Shown here piece by piece: positions 26,584 through 36,424 of a stretch of 64,000 nucleotides of DNA (positions are counted from its first letter, which is position 1; each line of letters starts with the position of its first letter). This stretch comes from Rhodobiaceae bacterium (GTDB taxonomy: Bacteria > Pseudomonadota > Alphaproteobacteria > Rhizobiales > Tepidamorphaceae). The translations under genes and the position numbers were made by a program. Location: positions 1-64,000 of the forward strand of contig JACKJR010000001.1 in the NCBI GenBank assembly GCA_020637855.1, written 5' to 3'. The notes under the pieces are model-generated. The model saw nothing but the letters and a program-made list of their open reading frames with translations. It did not search any database and was not told where the DNA came from.

Positions 26584-27966
26584 ATGAACCTTGCCGTCCC
26601 CGATCCGCTTGGCAGCCACTCAGACGAGGTGGATGCCTTTTTCGCGGCCAATCCGGATATCGAGACCATCCACATGCTGGTGCCCGATACCAACGGCATC
26701 ATGCGTGGCAAGTGGGGTCCGCCGGATCTCGCCCGCAAGGCGTTCGGCGACGGGGTGCAGCTGCCGCTGTCGATCTTCGGCCTCGACGTCTGGGGGCGCG
26801 AGGTGCCGGAAACCGATCTTCACATCGAAACCGGAGATCGCGACGGCAATTGTTTTGCCGTGCCCGGCAGCCTCAAGCGCATCACCTGGTCGGAGCGCCC
26901 CAGCGCGCAACTGCTGATGTCGATGTACGAGCCTGATGGCACGCCCTGGTTCGCCGATCCGCGCCACGTGCTGGCCAGTGTTCTTGATCGTTTCAAGGCG
27001 ATAGGCATGACGCCGGTCTGTGCGTTCGAGCTGGAGTTTTATCTGCTCAAGTCCGACTTCGAGACCGACGCCATGTCGAGTCCGCTGCCGCATATGGGGC
27101 GGATGGCCGGGCCTGAACGCCAGCAGATGTATTCCATCAATACCCTGTCGGGGCTGGAGGACTTCTTCGCCAGCATCCATCATGCCGCTTCCGTGCAGGG
27201 CTTGCCCGTGGACACGATCATTTCCGAGGCCGGCCCCGGGCAGTTCGAGATCAACTTGCTGCATCGCGCCGATGCCATGCGGGCCGCGGACGAGGCGTTG
27301 TTGCTGCGCCGGATGATCGCCGGCGTTGCCCGCAAGCACGGCCACCGCGCCTCCTTCATGGCAAAGCCCTTCCAGGACTGGCCGGGCAATGGCATGCATG
27401 TGCACGTCAGCCTGCAGGACAAAGACGGGCGAAACCTCTTCGCCGATGGCGGGAAGGGCGAGGCGCTGTTGCGCAATGCCGTCGGCGGCGTGCTGGCGAC
27501 CATGGCTGAAGCACAGGCGATCTTCGTCAATTCGTTCAACGGATACCGCCGGCTTGCACCGGGAAGCTACGCGCCGACGCGGGTGGCGTGGGGCGAGAAC
27601 AACCGCTCCGTCGCGATACGGATTCCTTCCGGCAGCGCCAAGGCACGCCGGCTGGAGCACCGTATTTCCGGCGCCGATGCACATCCCCACCTCGTCGCGG
27701 CGGCCATGCTGGCCGGTATCCTCCACGGCATGGAAGAAAGCATCGAGCCCCCACTGCCGATCATCGGCAATGCCTATGAGGGAGCCGGGACCGGGGCTGA
27801 ACTGACCGACTACATGGAGGAGGCGGTGGAAGCCTTCGAGGAATCGGACTTTGTGGCGCAAGCGCTTGGCGCCGATTTCCGCAGGGTCTTCTCCGAAATC
27901 AAGAAAGCGGAGCAGGCGGTCTTCGATGAGCGTATCTCGCGGCTGGAGCACGAGACCTACCTGTGA
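26584..27966 (+). CDS. puuA: Gamma-glutamylpolyamine synthetase-like glutamine-synthetase family protein (copy 2)
   Basis: A second GS-fold ligase, 460 aa, clearly a paralogue of the copy at 22269-23732 but far from identical. It shows VPDTNGIMRGKW, AFELEFYL (about 152), SEAGPGQFEINLLH, the catalytic MAKPFQDWPGNGMHVHVS, and IPSGSAKARRLEHRISGADAHPHL. Its substrate may be putrescine or another amine. It is divergent from the TIR-STAND gene and 159 bases upstream of potF, so it may be co-expressed with the importer. The ATG at 26584 is preferred over TTG 26575. Confidence 0.87.
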   Translation: MNLAVPDPLGSHSDEVDAFFAANPDIETIHMLVPDTNGIMRGKWGPPDLARKAFGDGVQLPLSIFGLDVWGREVPETDLHIETGDRDGNCFAVPGSLKRITWSERPSAQLLMSMYEPDGTPWFADPRHVLASVLDRFKAIGMTPVCAFELEFYLLKSDFETDAMSSPLPHMGRMAGPERQQMYSINTLSGLEDFFASIHHAASVQGLPVDTIISEAGPGQFEINLLHRADAMRAADEALLLRRMIAGVARKHGHRASFMAKPFQDWPGNGMHVHVSLQDKDGRNLFADGGKGEALLRNAVGGVLATMAEAQAIFVNSFNGYRRLAPGSYAPTRVAWGENNRSVAIRIPSGSAKARRLEHRISGADAHPHLVAAAMLAGILHGMEESIEPPLPIIGNAYEGAGTGAELTDYMEEAVEAFEESDFVAQALGADFRRVFSEIKKAEQAVFDERISRLEHETYL

Positions 27967-28125
27967 CATCGCGAAGCAGGGCGCGATTGCGATGAATCCG
28001 ATTGCGCAAACCCCGTTTCCCCTGCTTAACTTCGCGCCATGGTGATCAATTGGTCATTGACCGGCAGGGGGCCGAAGCCGGGAGGCTCGTTTCCAGAGTC
28101 CCCGCCGTCGACAGAGGAGAAGGGT

Positions 28126-29226
28126 ATGAACCGCTACAAATCCATTCTGGCAGCTTCCGTTCTGGCGCTTGGCGCCTCGACATTCGCAGCCGTTGCACAG
28201 GAGCGCGTCGTCAACGTTTACAACTGGTCGGATTATATCGACGAGGACATCCTCGGAGAGTTCACCGCCGCGACCGGCATCAAGGTCGTCTACGACGTTT
28301 TCGACTCCAACGAAGTGCTTGAAACCAAGCTGCTCGCGGGTTCTACCGGTTACGATGTCGTCGTTCCCTCGGGCACGTTCCTGTCGCGCCAGATTCAGGC
28401 CGGCGTGTTCATGAAGCTCGACAAGTCGAAGCTGCCGAACCTCGCCAACATGTGGGACGCGATAGCCGAGCGCACGGCCAAATACGATCCCGGCAACGAT
28501 TACTCCATCAACTACATGTGGGGCACCACCGGCATTGGTTATAACGTTGACAAGGTGAAGGAAGCGCTTGGCGACGACGCGCCGGTCGATAGCTGGGATC
28601 TGGTGTTCAAACCCGAGAACATGGAGAAGCTGGCAGCTTGCGGTGTGCACTTCCTCGATGCGCCGGTTGAGCTGATCCCGGCCGCGCTGAACTACATCGG
28701 CGAGGACCCCGACTCCAAGGACCCGGACGTGATCGCGAAAGCCGAGTCCGTGCTCATGGCGGTGCGCCCCTACATCCAGAAGTTCCATTCATCCGAATAC
28801 ATCAACGCGCTTGCCAACGGCGACATCTGCGTGGCGGTCGGCTGGTCCGGCGACGTGCTGCAGGCACGCGATCGCGCGTCGGAAGCCGACAACGGCGTCA
28901 ATGTGGAATATTCGATCCCGAAGGAAGGTGCCCTGATGTGGTTCGACCAGATGGCGATCCCCGCCGACGCCAAGAATGTCGACGAGGCGCTCACCTTCAT
29001 CAACTACATCATGGACGCCCATGTTGCCGCCAAGGCGTCGAACTACGTCTACTACGCCAATGGCAACAAGGCTTCGCAGGAATTCCTGGAGGAGGACGTG
29101 ATCGGCGATCCGGCGATCTATCCTTCCGAAGAGGCAACCAGCCATCTCTACACGACGACATCCTACGATCCGAAATCCCAGCGCGTCGTCACGCGCCTGT
29201 GGACCAAGGTCAAGTCGGGCAGCTGA
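28126..29226 (+). CDS. potF: Putrescine ABC transporter periplasmic binding protein
   Basis: A periplasmic solute-binding protein of 366 aa. The signal peptide ends at FAAVAQ (about 25). The mature chain opens with VVNVYNWSDYIDEDIL, the hallmark of PotD/PotF proteins, whose W and Y residues and acidic side chains hold the polyamine. The WGTTGIGYN and CVAVGWSGDV segments are typical of PotF. The ATG follows a strong GAGGAGAAGG site. It is the first gene of a potFGHI cluster. Confidence 0.93.
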   Translation: MNRYKSILAASVLALGASTFAAVAQERVVNVYNWSDYIDEDILGEFTAATGIKVVYDVFDSNEVLETKLLAGSTGYDVVVPSGTFLSRQIQAGVFMKLDKSKLPNLANMWDAIAERTAKYDPGNDYSINYMWGTTGIGYNVDKVKEALGDDAPVDSWDLVFKPENMEKLAACGVHFLDAPVELIPAALNYIGEDPDSKDPDVIAKAESVLMAVRPYIQKFHSSEYINALANGDICVAVGWSGDVLQARDRASEADNGVNVEYSIPKEGALMWFDQMAIPADAKNVDEALTFINYIMDAHVAAKASNYVYYANGNKASQEFLEEDVIGDPAIYPSEEATSHLYTTTSYDPKSQRVVTRLWTKVKSGS

Positions 29227-29235
29227 CGCGGATTG

Positions 29236-29268
29236 CGGGCCCGGCCACAAGCCGGGCCCGTTTTGCTT
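29236..29268 (+). terminator. Intrinsic terminator/attenuator between potF and potG
   Basis: A 10-base perfect stem (29236-29245 with 29251-29260, loop CACAA) is followed by TTTTGCTTT. It lies 10 bases after the potF stop and before potG. It is probably a partial terminator that leaves the binding protein more abundant than the membrane parts. Confidence 0.85.
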
Positions 29269-29325
29269 TGCAGGTGAAGACGGCCAGGTTCATGGCCTAG
29301 GCGCCATCACAGTCGGGGGCACGGG

Positions 29326-30594
29326 ATGGTAACGAAGGGGACGGCTGCGAAGAAGGCAGCGCCACGCAAGACTGCGGCAAAAGCGGCACCACGCAAGGCT
29401 GCGGCTGCTTCGGCCCGGTCGAAGGCGAAGTCCGAGGCATCTTCCGGGCAACCCGGTAAAGTCGGCCCTGTCCGCCGCACGTTTGCGCCGTGGAACGACC
29501 CGGCTGCCAAGCCCTTCATCCTTTATGAAAACATCACCAAGCGTTTCGGCGATTTCGTTGCCGTGGACGATCTGACGCTGGGCATCTACGAGCGCGAATT
29601 CTTCTCGCTTCTGGGGCCGTCCGGCTGCGGCAAGACGACCCTGCTGCGCATGCTGGCGGGTTTCGAAACGCCGACCGAGGGTCGCATCCTGCTCGATGGC
29701 CAGGACATTTCCACGGTTCCGCCATACCGGCGGCCCGTGAACATGATGTTCCAGTCCTATGCGCTGTTTCCCCACATGAGCGTTGCCGACAACATCGCTT
29801 TCGGCCTGAAGCAGGACAAGATGCCAAAGGGCGAGATCGCCGACCGTGTCGACGAGATGCTCAAGCTCGTGAAGCTGGAGCCGTTCAAGACGCGAAAGCC
29901 GCACCAGCTGTCGGGCGGCCAGCGCCAGCGCGTTGCGCTCGCACGCTCGATCGCCAAGCGCCCCAAGGTGCTGCTGCTTGATGAGCCGCTCGGTGCGCTC
30001 GACAAGAAGCTGCGCGAGCAGACCCAGTTCGAACTGACCGATCTCCAGCAGCAGTTGGGCCTGACGTTCCTGATCGTCACCCACGACCAGGAAGAGGCAA
30101 TGACCGTTTCCGACCGCATCGCGGTCATGAACCAGGGCAACATCATCCAGGTCTCGACGCCGGCGGAAATGTACGAGTACCCGAACTCGCGCTACGTTGC
30201 CGACTTCATCGGCGACATCAATCTGATCGAGGGAACGATTGCATCGGTCAGCCGCGGCAAGGTTACAGTGGAGACGGCGGATGCCGGCAAGCTCGTCGTC
30301 AACCAGGACCTGAAGGCGGACAAGGGGCAGAAGGCGTGGATCGCCATCCGTCCGGAAAAAGTCCGCATCGCTCTCAAGAAGCCTGCCGCGCGCACCGACA
30401 ATGTCATGAGCGGCGAAGTCTGGGATATCGGTTATCTCGGCGACGTCTCGACCTATCACGTCAAGCTGCCGGCGGGCAGCACCGTCAAGGCGCTGCAGAC
30501 CAACGCAACGCGGCTGATCGAGCGTCCGATCACCTGGGAAGATCAGGCCTGGCTGTCGTTCTCGCCGGACGGCGCCGTGGTGCTTCTGAGCTAG
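29326..30594 (+). CDS. potG: Putrescine ABC transporter ATP-binding protein with basic N-terminal tail
   Basis: An ABC ATPase of 422 aa. It has Walker A GPSGCGKTT (about 105), Q-loop FQSYALFPHM, signature LSGGQRQRVALARS, Walker B LLLDEPLGALD, and a C-terminal TOBE domain. Before the normal start of the domain (about residue 65, ILYENITKRFG) lies an unusual Lys/Ala/Pro-rich tail with repeats such as AAPRKTAAK and AAPRKAAA, which resembles histone-H1-like tails. An internal start may be used, but no ATG lies between 29326 and the domain. It sits 10 bases before potH. Confidence 0.92.
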   Translation: MVTKGTAAKKAAPRKTAAKAAPRKAAAASARSKAKSEASSGQPGKVGPVRRTFAPWNDPAAKPFILYENITKRFGDFVAVDDLTLGIYEREFFSLLGPSGCGKTTLLRMLAGFETPTEGRILLDGQDISTVPPYRRPVNMMFQSYALFPHMSVADNIAFGLKQDKMPKGEIADRVDEMLKLVKLEPFKTRKPHQLSGGQRQRVALARSIAKRPKVLLLDEPLGALDKKLREQTQFELTDLQQQLGLTFLIVTHDQEEAMTVSDRIAVMNQGNIIQVSTPAEMYEYPNSRYVADFIGDINLIEGTIASVSRGKVTVETADAGKLVVNQDLKADKGQKAWIAIRPEKVRIALKKPAARTDNVMSGEVWDIGYLGDVSTYHVKLPAGSTVKALQTNATRLIERPITWEDQAWLSFSPDGAVVLLS

Positions 30595-30604
30595 GATAGG
30601 GACG

Positions 30605-31525
30605 ATGGCCCAGCATCAGGACAGGAACGGACGCCGGCTGGTCATAGCGGTTCCTTATCTGTGGCTGCTGGTCTTCTTCCTCGTTCCCTTCCTGATCGTT
30701 CTGAAGATTTCATTCTCACAGATTGCAGTGGCGATGCCGCCCTATACGCCGACCTTTTCGCTCGGCGAGGGATGGAACGGTCTTGTCGCCGCGTTCAAGG
30801 AACTGTCCTTCGACAATTACATCTGGCTGACCGAAGACGATCTCTACATCCGCTCCTATCTGTCGAGCCTGTGGATTGCCTTCGTCTCCACGGTTATCAC
30901 GCTGCTTGTCGGCTATCCCGTAGCCTACGGCATGGCGCGTGCGCCCTCACACTGGCGCGCGACGCTGTTGATGCTGGTGATCCTGCCGTTCTGGACCTCG
31001 TTTCTGATCCGCGTCTACGCATGGATCGGCATCCTCAAGCCCGAGGGGCTGCTGACGGTGGTGCTTCAGACCATCGGCATACTGTCGCCCGATGAGCAGG
31101 TGCGTGTCCTCAACACCACCACGGCGGTCTACATAGGCATTGTCTATTCCTACCTGCCCTTCATGGTGCTGCCACTCTACTCGGCGCTTGAGAAGCTGGA
31201 TGGTTCGCTTCTGGAAGCGGCAGAAGACCTTGGCTGTCATCCTCTCAAGGCGTTCTGGGTGATTACCTTCCCGCTGTCGCTGCCGGGCGTGATCGCCGGC
31301 TGCTTCCTCGTCTTCATTCCCGCTGTCGGCGAGTTCGTCATCCCCGATCTGCTCGGCGGATCCGAGACCCTGATGATCGGCAAGACGTTGTGGGCGGAGT
31401 TCTTCTCCAACCGCGACTGGCCGGTGTCGTCTGCCGTCGCGGTGATCCTGCTTCTGGTGCTGATCCTGCCGATCGTGCTTTTCCAGCGCGCCCAGCAGCG
31501 GGCGCAGGAACGCGAGGCCGGGTGA
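30605..31525 (+). CDS. potH: Putrescine ABC transporter permease, subunit 1
   Basis: An inner-membrane permease of 306 aa with about six helices. The N-terminal span is PYLWLLVFFLVPFLIVLKISF. The EAA cytoplasmic loop reads LLEAAEDLGCHPLKAFWVITFPLS (about 205-228) and docks the ATPase. The FIPAVGEFVIPDLLGG segment is typical of PotB/PotH. Its stop overlaps the start of the next permease (TGATG), so the two are translationally coupled. Confidence 0.93.
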   Translation: MAQHQDRNGRRLVIAVPYLWLLVFFLVPFLIVLKISFSQIAVAMPPYTPTFSLGEGWNGLVAAFKELSFDNYIWLTEDDLYIRSYLSSLWIAFVSTVITLLVGYPVAYGMARAPSHWRATLLMLVILPFWTSFLIRVYAWIGILKPEGLLTVVLQTIGILSPDEQVRVLNTTTAVYIGIVYSYLPFMVLPLYSALEKLDGSLLEAAEDLGCHPLKAFWVITFPLSLPGVIAGCFLVFIPAVGEFVIPDLLGGSETLMIGKTLWAEFFSNRDWPVSSAVAVILLLVLILPIVLFQRAQQRAQEREAG

Positions 31526-32361
31526 TGAACAGGGGTCCGAGCTGGTTCAACATAACATCGATGGTGATGGGCTTTGCCTTCCTCTACCTGCCGATCCTCA
31601 TCCTCATCATCTTCTCGTTCAACGAAAGCCGGCTTGTCACTGTCTGGGCCGGCTTTTCGACCAAGTGGTATGGCGAGCTTTTCCGCAATGAGGGGCTGAT
31701 GGATGCAGCCTGGGTCACGGCGCGCGTCGCATTCGTCTCGGCAAGCATCGCGACGGTGCTCGGCACGCTTGCCGCAATCACGCTGGTGCGCTTCGGCCGC
31801 TTCCATGGCCGCACGCTGTTTTCCGGCATGGTCTATGCGCCCCTGGTCATGCCCGAGGTGATTACCGGTCTGTCGCTGCTGTTGCTGTTCGTCGCGGTCA
31901 ACTTCGACCGCGGTTTCTGGACCGTGGTCATCGCCCACATCACGTTCTCGATGTGCTTCGTCGCGGTCGTCGTGCAATCACGGCTGGTGAGTTTCGACGC
32001 AAGCGTTGAGGAAGCGGCAATGGATCTCGGCTGCCCGCCCGGCAAGACGTTCTTCGTCATCACCTTGCCGATTATCCTGCCGGCGGTGATTTCCGGCTGG
32101 ATGCTGGCCTTCACCCTGTCGCTCGATGATCTGGTGATTGCAAGCTTCACCACGGGCCCCGGTGCCACGACGCTACCGATGAAGATCTATAGCCAGGTCC
32201 GCCTCGGCGTCACGCCGGAGATCAACGCGGTCTGCACCATCCTGATTGCGCTTGTGACCATTGGCGTTGTCACAGCCTCGATTGTCACCAAGCGGCAGGA
32301 GATCGAGCGCAAGCGCGCGGAAGCGGCTGCGGTGCGGGCTGACGAGCCGCAGCAGGTTTGA
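31525..32361 (+). CDS. potI: Putrescine ABC transporter permease, subunit 2
   Basis: The partner permease, 278 aa with six helices. It opens with LYLPILILIIFSFNES, typical of PotC/PotI. The EAA loop is SVEEAAMDLGCPPGKTFFVITLP, and SLDDLVIASFTTGPGATTLPMKIYS follows, as in the family. The ATG overlaps the potH stop. It is the last gene of the cluster; no terminator hairpin is obvious before the convergent AsmA-family gene 34 bases on. Confidence 0.93.
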   Translation: MNRGPSWFNITSMVMGFAFLYLPILILIIFSFNESRLVTVWAGFSTKWYGELFRNEGLMDAAWVTARVAFVSASIATVLGTLAAITLVRFGRFHGRTLFSGMVYAPLVMPEVITGLSLLLLFVAVNFDRGFWTVVIAHITFSMCFVAVVVQSRLVSFDASVEEAAMDLGCPPGKTFFVITLPIILPAVISGWMLAFTLSLDDLVIASFTTGPGATTLPMKIYSQVRLGVTPEINAVCTILIALVTIGVVTASIVTKRQEIERKRAEAAAVRADEPQQV

Positions 32362-32395
32362 ATTCACAATAAAGCGGCAGATGCGGCAGGCCAGC

Positions 32396-34273
32396 TCAGC
32401 CGCCATTCGCGGGCAGCGAGCCTTGCTTGAGCAGCGGTACCAGCGGCAGGATGGCCGGCGCGTCGAGCGGTCCATCGACCCGGAAGCCGATCTCGAAAAC
32501 CTTCACGTCCTTTGGCAGGGTACCGTCGGCCAGCGGCTTGGGACGCCCATCCGGCCAGAACAGCACCCGGCCAAGTCCATCGACATACTCGCTGAGCAGG
32601 TCGATCTTTCCGTCGGCCGTTGCCTGAAACCGGTCGCCAATCATTTCAAGCTTGCGGGTCCGGGTCACACCGCCCAGCGTGATGAGATCCACCGTGAAAA
32701 TCTGGAACGGGGTCTTCAAGCCCGGGCGTATGCCGATCGTGTTGTAGTCCTTGCTGGTCATCGCCTGAACGATGGATTCAACGTCGATGCCGCGCAGGAA
32801 GCCGTTCTTGATTTCCAGCCGCCCGTCGCCGTTCAGCGAACGCACGAGCTGTTCCACAGTATGCCCGCGGCCACGAACCGCGACGGAACCGTTGATCGCG
32901 CCCTCGATGCCGAACATCTGGCCGCTGTCGAGCAGGCTTGTGACCGAGACATTGCGCAAACCCAGATTGGTTTCGATCCCAAGGGTGTTTCCGAGGGGCG
33001 TGATCTTGAGATTGCCGCTCACCTGACCGTCCCGGTATTCGGCTTCGGCTATACCTATATCGATCATGCCAGCGCGCACCACGAGACTTGCCGCAGTCTG
33101 GCCGAAGGTGATGTTGGCGCCGGTAACCTGCGCCGCCGACAGCCGCAGATCGACGTCGACACCTGTCAGAGATCCGAACTCCGGCAACGGCACGGCGGCG
33201 ACATTGTCACCGCTGCCGCCGACGTCGTTGATGACAGCGGGCGCGCGTAAATAACGGTCGAAAGCAATGGCTTCAAGCGCGAGGGTGCCGTCGATATCGA
33301 TAATCCCCTGGGCGGCACGAACGGTCAGTCCGCCGGTTCCGGTGTTGCCGTCGAGGGAGACCGTCAGTCCGGTCAGGTTGGCGGTATCGCCGAGCAGCCG
33401 CATTTGTCCCTGCATGGAAAGCCTGTCGAGGCCCGGCGCATCACCTTTGCCATAGCCAAGCCAGGCAAGCGCCTGGTCGAAAGCGGCGGACTCAACGGCA
33501 ATCGTTCCATCGATGCGGAACAACTCGCCAAGAGCGCTCGTGCCCCTGATGGCGACATTGCCCTGCGCGGTAACGATGTCCGCCTCGATCGGTGTTGCAA
33601 CACCCGTCAGAAGATCGCTTGGCTTGTCCACGCGGCCGTTGATTTCGACAACCTTGCCGTTCCACACGAAGGCAAAGTTGCCTGTCAGCGGCGAACCCAG
33701 CCGAGCCCAGTTCGCGGCGATCTCGATCTGGGTGAATGCCTGCGTTGGCTTGCCATCGTTGCCGATGATCGTAATGGCGCCATCGACAATGCGTACGGGG
33801 CCGGTTGCGAGCCGGCTTGCCTCCAACTGCGTATCGGCCCCCGGCTGCGGACGCTTGCTGATGGCATCGAACAGGACCCGGATCAATCCATGATCACGCG
33901 GCACCCAGGAGTCGGCGTTCTCGGGTGCGGAAGGCACGGTGACCCTTGGGCGTACGAGTGTCAGGCCATCGACCGGCGTTTCCCGCAGAATGAACCCAAG
34001 CAGACTGAACCGCCCCAATATCCGGTCTACGGCGGCTACGGTTTGGGAATTGCCGGGCAAACTGAGGCGAATGTCATCGAGAGTAACCTGCGGCTGAGGC
34101 AGGAAACGGATATTGGCATCGCCGGCCGCCGTAACACGAAGGCCGGTTATCGACTCGATGTGATTGACAGCCATGGAGCGCACGCTGCTGTCAGGCACAA
34201 GCCACGGCAGCACCGTGAGAGTTGCCGCCATCAGAATGACGATTGCTGCGGCCAGCACCAGAAAACGTTTCAT
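32396..34273 (-). CDS. AsmA family envelope protein
   Basis: A 625-aa protein with one N-terminal anchor (KRFLVLAAAIVILMAATLTVLPWLV) and a long periplasmic, beta-rich region. The AsmA N-terminal signature (IESITGLRVTAAGDANIRFLPQPQVTLDDI) is clear. The C terminus has the family block GDGRLEIKNGFLRGIDVESIVQAM. AsmA-like proteins are thought to bridge the membranes and carry phospholipids. The ATG at 34273 is chosen because it precedes the anchor directly; the open frame upstream adds no recognisable sequence. Confidence 0.87.
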   Translation of the reverse strand: MKRFLVLAAAIVILMAATLTVLPWLVPDSSVRSMAVNHIESITGLRVTAAGDANIRFLPQPQVTLDDIRLSLPGNSQTVAAVDRILGRFSLLGFILRETPVDGLTLVRPRVTVPSAPENADSWVPRDHGLIRVLFDAISKRPQPGADTQLEASRLATGPVRIVDGAITIIGNDGKPTQAFTQIEIAANWARLGSPLTGNFAFVWNGKVVEINGRVDKPSDLLTGVATPIEADIVTAQGNVAIRGTSALGELFRIDGTIAVESAAFDQALAWLGYGKGDAPGLDRLSMQGQMRLLGDTANLTGLTVSLDGNTGTGGLTVRAAQGIIDIDGTLALEAIAFDRYLRAPAVINDVGGSGDNVAAVPLPEFGSLTGVDVDLRLSAAQVTGANITFGQTAASLVVRAGMIDIGIAEAEYRDGQVSGNLKITPLGNTLGIETNLGLRNVSVTSLLDSGQMFGIEGAINGSVAVRGRGHTVEQLVRSLNGDGRLEIKNGFLRGIDVESIVQAMTSKDYNTIGIRPGLKTPFQIFTVDLITLGGVTRTRKLEMIGDRFQATADGKIDLLSEYVDGLGRVLFWPDGRPKPLADGTLPKDVKVFEIGFRVDGPLDAPAILPLVPLLKQGSLPANGG

Positions 34274-34425
34274 CACTATCAGCCGGTTACGGAGGTTCGA
34301 TGGACTATAAATGCAGCGCATGCCGATTGAAACAGTGCCGGGATATGCGCTTTCAACCAGTGGATCGCTTCCGGAAGCTGTGGCATGACCGTTAGTACCA
34401 ATTTCCCGAGACTTAAAGGCTGCAC

Positions 34426-36387
34426 ATGACCGATACCCCGCTTTGGACCCCGGATGCCGATCGCGCTGATGAAACGCAGCTTGCACGATTCATGGCCGAG
34501 ATAAGCGCTGAAACGGGGCAGACGTTTGCCTCTTACCCTGATTTCCACAGGTGGTCAGTGGAAAATCGGGAAACATTCTGGTCCCGGCTCTGGGATTTCG
34601 CCCGGCTGGTGGGCGAAAAGGGCGACCGTGTGATCGCGCAGGACACGATGCCCGGCGCCGTGTTCTTCCCCGACGCGAAGCTGAACTTTGCCGAAAACCT
34701 GCTTGCTCCGGCGGATACCGATCCACAAGGCGACGCCTTCGTCTTCTGGGGTGAGGACAAGGTGCGCCGCCGCATGTCATGGGAGCAGCTTCGCGCGCTC
34801 GTCTCGCGTCTTCAGCAGGCATTGCAGGCCGCAGGCGTGGCCAAGGGCGACCGCGTCGCAGCGATGATGCCGAACATGCCGGAGACGATTGCCGGCATGC
34901 TCGCGGCATCCTCGATCGGCGCGGTGTGGTCTTCGTGTTCACCGGATTTCGGTACCCGCGGCGTGCTTGACCGCTTCGGCCAGATCGAGCCGAAGGTGCT
35001 GATCACCTGCGACGGCTACTGGTATGCCGGCAAGCGCATCGAGGTGGCAGCAAAGCTTGGCGAGATTGTCCCGCAGTTGCCAACGCTTTCTGCCGTCGTC
35101 GTCGTTCCCTATCTCGAACAGGCGACGGAGGTTGCTGCGAAGCTTCCCAACGGCACCGAGCTTGCCGCTTTTATCGAACCGTTCGAGGCAAAGGCCCCGG
35201 AATTTCTCCGCCTGCCGCCGGATCACCCGCTCTATATCCTGTTTTCGAGCGGCACGACCGGTATTCCAAAGTGCATCGTCCATTCCGCGGGCGGCACCCT
35301 GCTTCAGCACGTCAAGGAACACCGCCTGCATTGCGATATCCGTCCCGGTGACCGCTTCTTCTACTTCACAACCTGCGGCTGGATGATGTGGAACTGGCTT
35401 GCCAGCGGCCTGGCCACCGGCGCAACACTGCTACTCTACGATGGGTCACCTTTCCATCCCGACGGCAACATCCTGTTCGACTACGCAGATGCCGAGGGCA
35501 TGACCATGTTCGGCACGTCTGCAAAGTTCATCGATTCCGTCCGCAAGGCGGAACTGCGGCCTATTGCTACTCACAAGCTCGAGCACTTGCGGCTGATGAC
35601 CTCGACTGGCTCGCCACTGTCGCCGGAAGGTTTCAGTTTCGTCTATGACGGCATCAGGAAGGACATGCAGCTCGCCTCGATTTCCGGCGGCACGGATATC
35701 GTCGCCTGCTTCGTCGGCGGCAATCCCATCAGTCCGGTCTATGTCGGAGAGATCCAGGGGCCGATGCTCGCGATGGCCACCGAAGTCTGGGACGATGACG
35801 GCAAGCCGATGCAATCCGGAAAGGGCGAGCTGGTCTGCACGAAAGCCTTTCCCTCGATGCCGATCATGTTCTGGAACGACCCCGGCGGGCACAAGTATCG
35901 CGCTGCCTATTTCGAGCGGTTCGACGGAATCTGGTGCCATGGCGACTTCGCCGAATGGACCGGGCATGGCGGCATGATCATCCACGGACGCTCCGATGCC
36001 ACGCTCAACCCCGGAGGCGTGCGTATAGGCACCGCCGAGATCTATGCCCAGGTCGAGCAGATGCCGGAGGTGATCGAGGCGCTGGCGATTGGCCAGACGT
36101 GGGACGATGACGTACGCGTTGTGCTCTTCGTGCGCCTGGCCGACGACGTCATGCTGGACGATGAACTGACGGCCATGATCAGGAAGCGCATTCGTGAAGG
36201 GGCGTCTCCGCGTCACGTACCCGCCCGCGTTGTCGCGGTAAAAGACATTCCGCGCACCAAGTCCGGCAAGATCACCGAGCTTGCCGTGCGCGACGTGGTG
36301 CATGGCCGCGAGGTCAAGAACCAGGAAGCGCTCGCCAACCCGGAAGCACTCGAATTCTACCGCGACATCCCGGAGTTGAAGAGCTAA
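34426..36387 (+). CDS. aacS: Acetoacetyl-CoA synthetase (acetoacetate-CoA ligase)
   Basis: An ANL-superfamily ligase of 653 aa that activates acetoacetate with ATP and CoA, channelling ketone bodies or PHB breakdown products into metabolism. It has the P-loop-like ILFSSGTTGIPKCIVHSAGG (about 273-292), TTCGWMMWNWL, the STGSPLSPEGF strand, WCHGDFAEW, and the C-terminal catalytic lysine in PRTKSGKITELAV (about 610). The length matches AacS and exceeds most acyl-CoA synthetases. A PHB role fits with the phasin 7 kb away. Confidence 0.93.
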   Translation: MTDTPLWTPDADRADETQLARFMAEISAETGQTFASYPDFHRWSVENRETFWSRLWDFARLVGEKGDRVIAQDTMPGAVFFPDAKLNFAENLLAPADTDPQGDAFVFWGEDKVRRRMSWEQLRALVSRLQQALQAAGVAKGDRVAAMMPNMPETIAGMLAASSIGAVWSSCSPDFGTRGVLDRFGQIEPKVLITCDGYWYAGKRIEVAAKLGEIVPQLPTLSAVVVVPYLEQATEVAAKLPNGTELAAFIEPFEAKAPEFLRLPPDHPLYILFSSGTTGIPKCIVHSAGGTLLQHVKEHRLHCDIRPGDRFFYFTTCGWMMWNWLASGLATGATLLLYDGSPFHPDGNILFDYADAEGMTMFGTSAKFIDSVRKAELRPIATHKLEHLRLMTSTGSPLSPEGFSFVYDGIRKDMQLASISGGTDIVACFVGGNPISPVYVGEIQGPMLAMATEVWDDDGKPMQSGKGELVCTKAFPSMPIMFWNDPGGHKYRAAYFERFDGIWCHGDFAEWTGHGGMIIHGRSDATLNPGGVRIGTAEIYAQVEQMPEVIEALAIGQTWDDDVRVVLFVRLADDVMLDDELTAMIRKRIREGASPRHVPARVVAVKDIPRTKSGKITELAVRDVVHGREVKNQEALANPEALEFYRDIPELKS

Positions 36388-36424
36388 CGCCGGTTAGGCG
36401 CTCATTGGAGTAGGCCTATGCCGC

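Noticed and set aside
26620..27969. 449-residue minus-strand frame
   Set aside because: Antisense of the second GS-like gene, which has clear catalytic motifs.
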